Assembly: GCA_023131835.1 (NCBI GenBank) | Contig: JAGLZA010000084.1 | Location: 1-46,538 of the forward strand | DNA: 46,538 nucleotides | Source: Caldifarciminota bacterium | GTDB lineage: Bacteria > Hydrothermota > UBA3072 | Direction of reading: 5' to 3' | Part shown: positions 26,296 to 35,570 of the stretch, one piece after another | Position numbering within the stretch: the stretch's first letter is position 1 | How the letters are laid out: each line of letters opens with the position of its first letter | The notes under the pieces: generated by a model | The model's database searches: none | Told to the model about the DNA's origin: nothing | Seen by the model: only the letters and a program-made list of their open reading frames with translations | Made by a program: the position numbers and the translations under genes

Positions 26296-28934
26296 TATAT
26301 ATCCCCCGTAAGTTTTTTTAGCCGGAGAAGATTTCCAATAGCCTCTTTTGCTTTTTCTGCTTCTTTACTATCCCCTGTTTTATCAATAATCATCTCCCAT
26401 AGATTTTCAGCCATATTAAACCTTCCCATCCTGAAATAAATAGAAGCAAGGGCTTGATAAGCCTTGATATTTTTCTTATTAAAACTTATTGCTTGTTTCA
26501 ATACCGCTATTGCTTTCGAGAACCTTCCCATCTGATAATACGCCTTGCCCATCCATAGTGAAAGATTACTATCTGCTTTCAATACTCTCTTTGCCCTAAG
26601 AGCTGCATCAATAGTTCCATGGTAATCTTTCAATTTGAACCGTATCTTGACCAATAAACTGTGTATCTTAGAATTATCGGGATACAACTTTATGGCCTTT
26701 AACAGACAAGCCTCAGATTTCTTTATGTCTCCTTTCTGTATCCATATCCTTGCAAGTAACAGATAACCGGAAGCAGAAGGAGAAAGCAAAAGACTTTCCT
26801 TTACATACCTATAAGCCCAATCTCTTTTACCGGAAATAAAATAGAGAGAGGCAATCTGTGATAATATATTGGATTTCTCTTTCCAGTGGGGGCAACTTTT
26901 AAGTAGATACCTTGCTTTCTTATATTGTTTTTTATGTTCAAGGTAACGAGCTGCTATCAAATAGGAGAATGGATCGCTTGCATCTTTTTCTCTAATAATT
27001 TTAGCCATATTTCTTGCGTTTTCCCACTCGTCAATCTCTATATAAACAGTAGCAAGTATTCTCACAGCCTCTTCGTTGTAGGGTATTAGCCCTACAAGTA
27101 CATCCCTTGCTTCACCCCATAGTTTTTTCTCTTTGTATATCTTACCAAGAAGAATCAGTATTTCAGGGTTATCCGCATCATGCTGTCGGATTTCTCCTAA
27201 AAGTTCAAGTGCTTCGTTTAGTTGATTCTCTTTATACAGAGATTCCGCTCTCTTTATTACCTCGCTGATATTAATCTTCTTAGTAGGTTTATCAGCACCC
27301 TTAAATAAGTTCTCAAATATTTCTTCCTCCATAACTCCTTCTGTTACTTCCTCACGAATTTCCATCTCTTCTGTGAATTCTCTTGCAACCAATATATCCA
27401 ATTTCTCAGAATATATATCCAGTCCAAGTTTGAATCTGTTACTGGTATAGAAGGGATTTATCTCCATAGCTTTTTTAGTTGCTTCCAACGCTGCATCATA
27501 CTTGCCAATACGAGATAAAGCAAAGCCCAGATTATAGTATGCTTCAGAAAAACTATCATCTCTCTCTATAGCCTGCTGGAATTGATGTATCGCCTCCTCG
27601 AATCTCTCAGAATTTAGATAAACAGAACCAAGATGATTGTATGGTAAAGGGTATTCTTCTTTCATCTCAATCACTTTCTTAAATAGCTCTTCTGCCTTAT
27701 TGTAACTTCCTTTGGACATATAGATTAGTCCTATATTCAGATATGGATCAGGGTATTCAGGATTAAGTTCCTTTGCTCTCCGAAAACATTTGAATGCCCT
27801 GCTGGGATTGCCATAATGGTAGTTTACGACTCCAAGGTTATTCCATGAAACAGCATAGTTTTCATCCCTCGAGATAGCCTTCTCATACCAGGATATAGCC
27901 TCCTCGAGACGTCCTGATCTATGATAGGCAATACCTATGTTATTGAAAATCTTTGGAAAATCCGATTCATACTTCAGCGCGTCCGAATATGCTTCTATAG
28001 CATCAGCATTCTTACCGAGGAAAAGGTACACCTCTCCTATTTGTTCTTTAGCAAGGGAATTATCCGGGTCTTCCTTCTCTGCCTTTTTTAGTTCACTAAG
28101 AGCCTCTTCAAGCAAACCCTTGTTCTTATAGGTAAGTCCCATTGCATAATGTACGAAGAACGGTCTCTTTTCTATCTCCTCTTGAGAAACTGCGAGGGAA
28201 TCTTCGTATCCTTTCTGCCGATACATTCCCAATCCAAGGTTGGGTTCTGCCTTAGCATATCTTGGGTTTAAACTAACTGCCTTCTTTGCTAACCCCTTTG
28301 CTTTATCGAATTTACCTTCTTCTCCATATGCAAAGGCAAGCAAATAGTAGGATTCCGCATCATCAGGTTTAATTTTAATCGCCTTTTTCAATTCTCTAAT
28401 CGCCTGCGAAAATATGCCAACATTATAATATACTTCGCCAAGATGTTTATGTGCAGGGGCAAATTTATCTCTTAGACGAATTATCTTTTTAAATTGTTCA
28501 ATTGCGGATTCGTAAAAGCCAATAGCCTTACAGGTAATACCCATCTCCAATAAAGCATCTATATCATTGGATTTTTCACAAAGATACTTGCGATAATTTA
28601 TAAGTGCCTCAAAATAATTTCCCGTGTTTTTATAGGCCCGAGCCAGCTCTAACCTTGTGGTTAAATCATCTGGATTTTCATCTATCCCCTTCTTTAGATG
28701 CTCAATATCCTCATCATAGTATCCTGTTATTCGATAGATATAATCGATATTGTTCTTTGCCAGGGTAAAACGAGGTTCTATCTCCAGCGCCTTTTTCAAT
28801 TCTTCCACTGCTTCTTTGATTAGTCCTTTATTATAGTAAACAACAGCAAGATTATTGTGCGCTCCAGGATCAACTGGATTGATCTTTTTGGCAAAGAGTT
28901 TTAGTATCTTTCTTTCGTGTCCAGATATGCTCAT
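26295..28934 (-). CDS. Large TPR-repeat protein
   Basis: 879 residues made almost wholly of TPR units, roughly twenty, for example AHNNLAVVYYNKGLIKEAVE and YYLLAFAYGEEGKFDKAKGL. A break at about 500-545 is acidic and non-repetitive (EEMEIREEVTEGVMEEEIFE), separating two superhelices. No signal peptide or membrane segment, so cytoplasmic. The ATG abuts the stop of cheC. Its position suggests a scaffold for the chemosensory or Roadblock proteins. No enzymatic motif is seen. Confidence 0.85.
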   Translation of the reverse strand: MSISGHERKILKLFAKKINPVDPGAHNNLAVVYYNKGLIKEAVEELKKALEIEPRFTLAKNNIDYIYRITGYYDEDIEHLKKGIDENPDDLTTRLELARAYKNTGNYFEALINYRKYLCEKSNDIDALLEMGITCKAIGFYESAIEQFKKIIRLRDKFAPAHKHLGEVYYNVGIFSQAIRELKKAIKIKPDDAESYYLLAFAYGEEGKFDKAKGLAKKAVSLNPRYAKAEPNLGLGMYRQKGYEDSLAVSQEEIEKRPFFVHYAMGLTYKNKGLLEEALSELKKAEKEDPDNSLAKEQIGEVYLFLGKNADAIEAYSDALKYESDFPKIFNNIGIAYHRSGRLEEAISWYEKAISRDENYAVSWNNLGVVNYHYGNPSRAFKCFRRAKELNPEYPDPYLNIGLIYMSKGSYNKAEELFKKVIEMKEEYPLPYNHLGSVYLNSERFEEAIHQFQQAIERDDSFSEAYYNLGFALSRIGKYDAALEATKKAMEINPFYTSNRFKLGLDIYSEKLDILVAREFTEEMEIREEVTEGVMEEEIFENLFKGADKPTKKINISEVIKRAESLYKENQLNEALELLGEIRQHDADNPEILILLGKIYKEKKLWGEARDVLVGLIPYNEEAVRILATVYIEIDEWENARNMAKIIREKDASDPFSYLIAARYLEHKKQYKKARYLLKSCPHWKEKSNILSQIASLYFISGKRDWAYRYVKESLLLSPSASGYLLLARIWIQKGDIKKSEACLLKAIKLYPDNSKIHSLLVKIRFKLKDYHGTIDAALRAKRVLKADSNLSLWMGKAYYQMGRFSKAIAVLKQAISFNKKNIKAYQALASIYFRMGRFNMAENLWEMIIDKTGDSKEAEKAKEAIGNLLRLKKLTGDI

Positions 28935-29552
28935 TTATAGTAATTTTAAAGCTTTCAACATAGTGGATAACCCTTCAGCATCAGGTATCAACAGCAAAAA
29001 GGCTTCGAGTTCGCTCTTTGGCTCATTGAATTTAAAATGAGTCTCAACGCAGAATACATATTCTTCGTCTTCAGAGAACTCCAGATAGACACTGGAAATA
29101 ATCGCTCTAAAATCATCTCTGACAATAACCGGAACCGTCGGCAACAACATTAATCCAAGAAATTCGGAAATAGCGCTTATATATGAACTCGTAATGATAT
29201 TTGCCACCTCTTTTAAGGTTGAAGCCTCCATTTCCTCAAAAACTACATCCTCAGTTGTTTCTCTTCCTAATAATATATTGACCATTATCTTTGCGTCTTC
29301 ATCTCGCATTACAAGAAGATTCCTTCCTGTAACATCTCCAAAGAATTTAGTGAGGGCAGCTACAGTAATATTAACTTTTTCTCCCAATAAAAGAGGGGTA
29401 TTCTCAATCGGAACTACCGTTATTTTGGGCACCTCAACACCCACTTCCCTTCCCAACATCTGGGTTAAGGCTGTTGCAGCATGTCCTCCACCTATGTTTG
29501 CAGCTTCCTTTATCCCGTCTAATTGTATTTCTTCAAGATCCCGTATTTTCAT
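28935..29552 (-). CDS. cheC: CheC-type CheY-P phosphatase
   Basis: 205 residues with two complete copies of the CheC/CheX active-site pattern [DS]-x3-E-x2-N-x22-P. The first is D12, E16, N19, P42. The second is in ASTLKEVANII with its Pro at the exact spacing. CheC dephosphorylates CheY-P and, in some bacteria, binds CheD. No CheD is present in the window. A ribosome site AGGAGGAA precedes the ATG and the gene overlaps the end of cheA by 20 bases. It supplies the reset step for the CheY encoded two genes upstream. Confidence 0.9.
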   Translation of the reverse strand: MKIRDLEEIQLDGIKEAANIGGGHAATALTQMLGREVGVEVPKITVVPIENTPLLLGEKVNITVAALTKFFGDVTGRNLLVMRDEDAKIMVNILLGRETTEDVVFEEMEASTLKEVANIITSSYISAISEFLGLMLLPTVPVIVRDDFRAIISSVYLEFSEDEEYVFCVETHFKFNEPKSELEAFLLLIPDAEGLSTMLKALKLL

Positions 29553-31332
29553 ATTTCCTCCTATATCTAATACCTGGTAAATCCAGTATTAAACATGGCT
29601 CACCATCTCCCACTATAGTAATCCCCGTATACTCCTCTATTGTATTAAGAGGTGCTGGAAGTGGTTTCACCACAACATCCCGACTACCATAAAATTTATC
29701 AACGATGAGGACGAATCTATCATTTTCCACCTCAATCACCATACAGGAAAGATTGGTATTCCTTTTCTCATCATTGTGGATAATCCCCATAACATCAGAA
29801 AGGTGATAAACAGGTAATACACTATTCCTCAATATCATAACCTCCCTTAACATTAAGAAAGATAAAGAAGATTCAGAGAATGTAAATGTTTCGTCAACGA
29901 ATGTCATTGGCAGGGCAAAAAGCCGGCCACCTGCGCCAACAAGATAAACCTTTATTATTGCCATAGAAAGAGGCATCTTCATTGAAACAGTGGTTCCTTT
30001 ATTCTTTTCTGTTAATATATCTACACTACCCCCAACGGAACGTAGCGCCTCTTTAACAACATCCAGACCAATTCCTCGTCCAGAAACCCGACTTACCTCC
30101 TCACTGGTTGTGAATCCAGGTATAAAGAGGAATCTGAGGATTTCTTTTTTTGTAATAGAATCTATTTCTCCTTCCTCTAATAATCCCTTCATATATGCTC
30201 TATGGAGCACTGCTTTTTCATCAATTCCTCTCCCATCATCATTGATCTCTATTAATATATCCCCTTTTACTCTCTTTGCAGTAACTGTTATCTTGCCTAA
30301 AATAGATTTATCCAACATTTTCCTCTCTTCCTGAAACTCGATCCCATGATCAATTGCATTTCGGATAAGATGGATAAGAGGATCACTAATGCCCTCCAGA
30401 AGAGAACGATCAACCTTTATATCTGCACCATGAATATCAATAGACATTTCCTTTCCCAACTTCCCACTTAAATCCCGAACATACCGCGGAAATTTGTTAA
30501 AAATCAATGAAAGAGGAACCAGCCTTACCCTGGCAACAATCTCCTGCAAATCACCAATAGATCTATTGTGAAGTTCAAGAACCTTTTTATGTTTCCTATC
30601 CCCGTCTTCTTTTAACAATGTGGTCAACTGAGAAAAAGAGATAACCAATTCTCCAACGATGTTCTGCAAAAGATCCAGGAGAGCCACATTGACACGAATT
30701 CCACCAGTTCCACTAATAGAAGCCCTTCCTTCCTCTTCTTCTTTTATAATTTTAACCTCTTTTATCCCTTCCATTGTTTCTATCTTCTTCTTTATTATTT
30801 CGGAATTAGAGCATCTAATCCAAAAGATGTCCTCTATCTTTCCCGATTTAATATCCTCATAGGATGGGTTAATCTCCTCAATTACCTGTTCTCTCTCTAT
30901 AGCCTTTATTATGACCATCGCCCTCGCTGCCGGCATTCCAATATCCTCTTCAAGGATTATCTTAATAACAGGGGATTTTGGGGCAGATTTAACCCTATCC
31001 TTTTCAACATCCTTACCTATATTAGATATCAGTTCTTCTATAGCGTCCATTCCTTTGAACACTCTATCAATTAGCTCTTTACTCAATACCTCCCCTGACT
31101 CTTTTACCTTTTCCAGTGTCTCTTCAATCTCATGTGAAATCCTTTCGATCTCTCTATAATTCAACGTAGCAGACATACCTTTAATCGTATGGAATATCCT
31201 GAAAACCTCAGTGAGTATATCTTTATCACCCGGATCTTTCTCCAACTCAATAACCAGAGTACTCAGCCTTTCGAGATATTCACCAGCCTCTTCTTTAAAG
31301 AGATTTACATATCGCTTTATATCATCATGCAT
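29533..31332 (-). CDS. cheA: Chemotaxis histidine kinase CheA
   Basis: 599 residues. Hpt domain with phosphoacceptor H48 in FRIFHTIKGMSA, a P2-like CheY-docking module at about 115-200, a dimerisation helix pair, the HATPase domain with N-box LIHLIRNAIDHGIE, G1 NDDGRGID and G2 GRGIGLDVV, and a C-terminal CheW-like domain. All catalytic motifs are intact. The ATG abuts the cheY stop. It autophosphorylates under receptor control and passes phosphate to the CheY encoded just upstream. No CheB-like target is present. Confidence 0.97.
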   Translation of the reverse strand: MHDDIKRYVNLFKEEAGEYLERLSTLVIELEKDPGDKDILTEVFRIFHTIKGMSATLNYREIERISHEIEETLEKVKESGEVLSKELIDRVFKGMDAIEELISNIGKDVEKDRVKSAPKSPVIKIILEEDIGMPAARAMVIIKAIEREQVIEEINPSYEDIKSGKIEDIFWIRCSNSEIIKKKIETMEGIKEVKIIKEEEEGRASISGTGGIRVNVALLDLLQNIVGELVISFSQLTTLLKEDGDRKHKKVLELHNRSIGDLQEIVARVRLVPLSLIFNKFPRYVRDLSGKLGKEMSIDIHGADIKVDRSLLEGISDPLIHLIRNAIDHGIEFQEERKMLDKSILGKITVTAKRVKGDILIEINDDGRGIDEKAVLHRAYMKGLLEEGEIDSITKKEILRFLFIPGFTTSEEVSRVSGRGIGLDVVKEALRSVGGSVDILTEKNKGTTVSMKMPLSMAIIKVYLVGAGGRLFALPMTFVDETFTFSESSLSFLMLREVMILRNSVLPVYHLSDVMGIIHNDEKRNTNLSCMVIEVENDRFVLIVDKFYGSRDVVVKPLPAPLNTIEEYTGITIVGDGEPCLILDLPGIRYRRKYENTGS

Positions 31333-31698
31333 TTACAGGTTTAAAACCCTTTGGACAGCTTCAAGGACCCGTGATGGTTGAAAAGGCTTCACCACATAAT
31401 CTTTGGCACCCGCTTGAATTGCCTCAACCACCAGACTCTGATGCCCCATTGCCGATACCATTACAATCCTTGCCTCTGGATCTTTCTTTACTATTTCTTT
31501 TACAGCGTCAATTCCACTCATATCAGGCATTATGATATCCATTGTCACAAGATCAGGATTATATTCCATATATTTTTCTACTGCCTCAGATCCATTCCCT
31601 GCCTCAGCGGTAACCTCATACCCTCCCTTTATGAGAATATCCCCTAACATCTTTCTCATAAATATAGCATCATCTACTATCAAAACTTTTACAGCCAT
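31333..31698 (-). CDS. cheY: CheY-type response regulator
   Basis: 121-residue stand-alone receiver: acidic pair D9/D10, phosphoacceptor D54 in VTMDIIMPD, S82 in MVSAM and K104 in VVKPF, the complete active-site set. No output domain, so it should act by binding a target. The target is unknown because no flagellar switch or pilus motor gene is in the window. TTGAGAGAGGAGG-type ribosome site before the ATG. It lies between cheW and cheA. Confidence 0.95.
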   Translation of the reverse strand: MAVKVLIVDDAIFMRKMLGDILIKGGYEVTAEAGNGSEAVEKYMEYNPDLVTMDIIMPDMSGIDAVKEIVKKDPEARIVMVSAMGHQSLVVEAIQAGAKDYVVKPFQPSRVLEAVQRVLNL

Positions 31699-31714
31699 TC
31701 TGCAACCTCCTCTC

Positions 31715-32119
31715 TCAAATTAATTCATCCACATTAATTATTATATATTTTATCTCCCCAATTTGGACAATGCCTTTCAGATATCTGGATTCAATATCTT
31801 CTTCCAAACTGGATGGAACATCCTTAAAAGCATCAGTAGAAAATTTATGAATAGTAAGGATCTGGTCGGGCCGAAGGCCTACTACCGAATCTTTTATATA
31901 ACAGAGTATTATATCATTGGATGTTGAATTATCCTTAAAACCGAGTTTCTTCTTTATATCAACGATAGGTATAGGATCACCACGAAGGTTCATAACGCCA
32001 TCTATATATTTTTGAGCCAACGGAACAGGGGTAATTGTTACACCTTCTACAATCTCTTTAACGCTATATAGAGAAACACCAAAGAACTTTTCATCCAGGG
32101 TAAAACTCAATATTTCCAT
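31715..32119 (-). CDS. cheW: CheW receptor-kinase coupling protein
   Basis: 134 residues from the ATG at 32119, chosen because it directly follows the upstream stop (TAA, one base, ATG), has GGGAG upstream, and gives the usual CheW opening MEILSFTLDEKFFGV. The upstream in-frame ATG at 32143 lacks a ribosome site. Seen: YSVKEIVEGVTITPVP, VMNLRGDPIPIVDIKKKLG and GLRPDQILTI, the classic SH3-like double barrel. It should link the soluble receptor to CheA. Confidence 0.93.
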   Translation of the reverse strand: MEILSFTLDEKFFGVSLYSVKEIVEGVTITPVPLAQKYIDGVMNLRGDPIPIVDIKKKLGFKDNSTSNDIILCYIKDSVVGLRPDQILTIHKFSTDAFKDVPSSLEEDIESRYLKGIVQIGEIKYIIINVDELI

Positions 32120-32120
32120 C

Positions 32121-35100
32121 TTATTCAACTCCCACCCATTCATAATGTGGACAACCCAATAGATCAGGCTTAAATCCGAATATATTGGATCTAACCAGTA
32201 AAAAATTGTCAGAATGCGTAAGGAAAACCCAGGGTGCTTCTTCTACTATCATCCGCTCTGTTCTCCGGTAGAGTTTATCTCTTTTTATTGGATTTGCCTC
32301 TCTTATCCCCTTTTCTATCAGTCTATCAATATCCTTGTTGGAAAAGAATGTAGTATTCCCCCCTATTGCTATATTAGAAGAATGAAAGATAGGGAAGAGA
32401 AAAGTATTGGGATCTCCAGTGTCTGCAATCCATCCAAGCAAGAACATCTGAGTTTCTCCCTTATGTGCCTTCTTCAGGAATTCTTTCCAGGTATACTTTT
32501 CTATCTCTATATTCACTCCAATCTCAGCAAAAGAGCCTTTAAGGAATTCTGCTCTTCTAATATTGGATTCTGATTCACTAATTGCTATACTATAAACATC
32601 AGGTAGACCATTCGGATAACCAGCTTCTTTCAATAGATTCCTTGCCTTCTGTGGATTATACTCATAACCCTTTAGGTTAGGGTCGTATACAGAGAGACCC
32701 GGTGGAAATATCCCTCGCGCTATTGTCCCAAAACCAGAAAGGGTCTCTCCTATTAAAGCCTTTTTATCAACAGCATAATTCATAGCCTGCCGCACCCTCT
32801 TATCCATAAATGGCATATCTTCTCGTTTGAAATTAAAACCCAAATAATTAACATTCAAATACTCAGAACGGATAAGGCATTTTTGAATCTGTGTGTCTTT
32901 CTGAATCTTTGATATATCATCCAGGGAGATTACAGTTATATCGACCTCCTTATCCTTAAATGCCTCCAATCCATTTTCTATTTCTTTGAACATCAGACGG
33001 GAAACAAAGGGTTTGCCCATGATATAATCAGAATTAGATTCCAGCACGAGCTCCTCTTTTTCCCTCCGTTCAACAAATTTAAATGGACCCACACCCTGGG
33101 GGTCATTTTTAAAATCGCCTTCATAATCCTTAGAGAGAATGGATCCACCAATTGTTGCAAGATTTATAATGAAAGGCATATATGAATCCTTTAACCTTAT
33201 ATAGATATCACGCGAACTTCCCACCCTTATCGTATCGACTGAATCAAGTATAAATTTATTTACCCTATTTTTAACCCTCTCAAGGGAATATTTCACATCC
33301 TCAGCATCTATTTTCCTTCCACTATGGGTTAACACATTATCCTTGATTCTAAAATGCCATTCCATTGCATCATCAGAGAGGGTCCATTCCTCAACAAGCA
33401 AAGGATAGACTTTCCCTGAAAAACCAAAATCAAAAAGTCCCCGATAGATATTATGTGCTACTCTGTTAGAAACAGCATCACCAATCAGGGCAGGATCCAG
33501 AGTTAGCGGAAATCTGGGGATAGACACTCTCAACTCTGAATACTTCTCTTTCGGGATAATATTAAAAGATTGTAAATCCGACATAATCACATTCATCAGA
33601 TCTCTTTCATCAGCCATTTCATCTTCCAGATCACATATTATCTCTATATTTTTATCGCTTGTCTCGGTTATCTTATAGTATAAATCAGCAATTTCGGAAA
33701 CTATCTTTTTTTGTTCCACCATAGAGACCCGAATACCTTTAGCAGCCTCTGTTAGATATTTTGTCTGATCTACGTTTTCCTTAAATATATTCTCTCCTTC
33801 AAGAACAATATCTTTAATACGAATAATTATTCCAGTGAGTTTAACAACTAATTTATCCAATTCCCTGATTTCGTTATTTACGGGGTCAAAAAAACTCCAC
33901 ACCTCTTCTGCTATAAGTGAATATTCGCCAGATAAGGATTGCATCTCATTTGCTATTACCTCAAGTCCTACAGACTCACTTTGAACCCTCGCAGATTCTA
34001 TCTTTCCATAAAGAGAGAGTACCCTCGCCTGGTCTGACAGATCATTAGCCATTTCCACTGTTCTGCCCAGATTGGCAGAAATAGAAGATAGATTCTTCTG
34101 CATACTGGTAACCTCTTCCATTTCTCCAATTTCCCTCTCAAGAAAAGACCTCAGCCTCCCAATATTATCTACCCCTTCTTGCGACTTCTCAACCGTATAT
34201 CTAATAACATCCTCAATCTCTTTTATCTCAACACCAATCCCTTTTAACATCTCCTGTATTTCCTGTATTTCTTTCAACTCTAATTCTCCCTGAATTTGCT
34301 CTTCTTTTAGTTTTTTAATAGCTGACCAACTCTTCTGGCTCAAAAAAAGCATTGTCTTTAGGGTTAAATCTAAATGTGTTAGATTCCTGGCAAAATCGGG
34401 AGATTCCTTTTCGAGAAGAAACCGGTGGATATCTGTGTGATGCTCCATTACCTTACCTGTTGCCTCTTTTTGTTCTAACATCAGATTAATCCTGCCGGCC
34501 TTAAATGTAGATATCCTGGACAAGGATAATAACGATTTAGTGGTAATATCAATATTATGTCTTTTCTTGTTTATGTTTTCCAGTAAGTCGAGGAGCTTGT
34601 CTGTTATGTTGTTTATTTTTAAAAACTTATCCTTGAGTTCATTAGAACTAAGGTCCAGTTGCTCGGTGATTGTTTCGAATCGGGAAAGTGTTTCTTGTAT
34701 GTTTTTGAACCGATCCATTACCTTCTTTGATTCATCCCTGAGGGATTCAAGTAATTCCACCATAGTATTTACCATATATAGAGATTTCTCTGTCAACTTA
34801 CTCAGCTCATTAGCCACAACCTCAAAACCTTTTCCGGAAGCCCCTGCCTTATAGGCCTTAATTTCAGCATTCCTTGCAGTATTAGCAGAAACCTGGTTTA
34901 GATCTGAAAGTTTATCTACTATGACATCTATCGACTCTCTCGTACCCATTAGTGCTTCAAGTTTTTTACTGGTGTCGTTGGTAATATTAAGAAAATCTAC
35001 AGTTTTTTCCTGGATATCTTCAGAAAGACTTAAAACAAAAGAAAGTAACTCCTCGCTTTTCATAATGGTTGTGCTAAAACTATCAGAAGCCTCCGCAATA

Positions 35101-35273
35101 ACTGCCATAGCAGCATAGAGATTCTTTATTTTTTCCCTTATGTCCTCCAGAACCTCCGCATACTTTATTTGTTTATTAGAAACTTCTCTTAACAGTGAAT
35201 AAATACCGCTAGTTGTTTTTTTTAACTTTTTAACTTTTCCGATAAGACCTTTATCCTCTTCTGCTCTCACCAT
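32121..35273 (-). CDS. Soluble chemoreceptor fused to a family-5 solute-binding domain
   Basis: 1050 residues from the ATG at 35273; the earlier TTG at 35288 lies upstream of the likely transcription start. Residues about 10-330 form long helices with an MCP signalling tip (AEIKAYKAGASGKGFEVVA, about 136-154). A second, more diverged MCP-like hairpin follows (GKIESARVQ and EVIANEM, about 423-444). From about 578 to the end is a full SBP_bac_5 domain of DppA/OppA type: SIPRFPLTLDPALIGD, NIYRGLFDFGF, MEWHFRIKDNVLTHSGR, AMNYAVDKKALI. There is no signal peptide or membrane helix, so a normally periplasmic ligand domain seems to sit in the cytoplasm next to the receptor tip. First gene of the che operon. 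It probably senses an internal peptide or nickel-type ligand, which is inference. Confidence 0.9.
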   Translation of the reverse strand: MVRAEEDKGLIGKVKKLKKTTSGIYSLLREVSNKQIKYAEVLEDIREKIKNLYAAMAVIAEASDSFSTTIMKSEELLSFVLSLSEDIQEKTVDFLNITNDTSKKLEALMGTRESIDVIVDKLSDLNQVSANTARNAEIKAYKAGASGKGFEVVANELSKLTEKSLYMVNTMVELLESLRDESKKVMDRFKNIQETLSRFETITEQLDLSSNELKDKFLKINNITDKLLDLLENINKKRHNIDITTKSLLSLSRISTFKAGRINLMLEQKEATGKVMEHHTDIHRFLLEKESPDFARNLTHLDLTLKTMLFLSQKSWSAIKKLKEEQIQGELELKEIQEIQEMLKGIGVEIKEIEDVIRYTVEKSQEGVDNIGRLRSFLEREIGEMEEVTSMQKNLSSISANLGRTVEMANDLSDQARVLSLYGKIESARVQSESVGLEVIANEMQSLSGEYSLIAEEVWSFFDPVNNEIRELDKLVVKLTGIIIRIKDIVLEGENIFKENVDQTKYLTEAAKGIRVSMVEQKKIVSEIADLYYKITETSDKNIEIICDLEDEMADERDLMNVIMSDLQSFNIIPKEKYSELRVSIPRFPLTLDPALIGDAVSNRVAHNIYRGLFDFGFSGKVYPLLVEEWTLSDDAMEWHFRIKDNVLTHSGRKIDAEDVKYSLERVKNRVNKFILDSVDTIRVGSSRDIYIRLKDSYMPFIINLATIGGSILSKDYEGDFKNDPQGVGPFKFVERREKEELVLESNSDYIMGKPFVSRLMFKEIENGLEAFKDKEVDITVISLDDISKIQKDTQIQKCLIRSEYLNVNYLGFNFKREDMPFMDKRVRQAMNYAVDKKALIGETLSGFGTIARGIFPPGLSVYDPNLKGYEYNPQKARNLLKEAGYPNGLPDVYSIAISESESNIRRAEFLKGSFAEIGVNIEIEKYTWKEFLKKAHKGETQMFLLGWIADTGDPNTFLFPIFHSSNIAIGGNTTFFSNKDIDRLIEKGIREANPIKRDKLYRRTERMIVEEAPWVFLTHSDNFLLVRSNIFGFKPDLLGCPHYEWVGVE

Positions 35274-35279
35274 GCATAA

Positions 35280-35308
35280 AAAATACAAATAATGATGCTA
35301 TATGTCAA
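35280..35308 (-). promoter_or_regulatory. Promoter of the chemosensory operon
   Basis: On the minus strand: TTGACA (35308-35303), a 17-base spacer and TATTTT (35285-35280). The expected start falls on or beside the ATG at 35273, so the operon mRNA may be leaderless. No Shine-Dalgarno site precedes that ATG. Confidence 0.55.
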
Positions 35309-35524
35309 GGTTCTCTTTTAGAAAAAAGTAAAAAATACCAAAGCACAGGGGGTAGACACAAATCCACAATGATAGGCACAGATTTATTGAGCTTTCTATT
35401 TTTAATGATGATGGTTAAGGGAATATAGAGAAGAGGTTTAGGATTCAAGGGTTTAAGTGGACACACTACCCCCTTTTTTCTGCAGTTAATAAAAGAATAA
35501 GTAGTTGTCAAAAAATGTTTCCTC
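35309..35524. other. Spacer between the che operon and dnaA
   Basis: AT-rich and without a gene. Contains the repeat-like phrase 'taggattcaagggtttaagt' near 35438-35457. 'AATCCACA' at about 35361 is only a poor match to a DnaA box. The divergent promoters lie at either end. Confidence 0.5.
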
Positions 35525-35554
35525 TTGACATAACACCAACATTTAATAAATAAT
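35525..35554 (+). promoter_or_regulatory. dnaA promoter
   Basis: TTGACA (35525-35530), an 18-base spacer and AATAAT (35549-35554). The leader would be only about 10 bases, with weak AAGTGA before the ATG. Confidence 0.5.
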
Positions 35555-35570
35555 TAATGATAAGTGAAAA

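Noticed and set aside
20647-35273. CheR, CheB, CheD or MglA hidden in the che operon
   Set aside because: All frames of the operon are accounted for by the eleven genes listed; none carries methyltransferase, methylesterase, deamidase or GTPase motifs.
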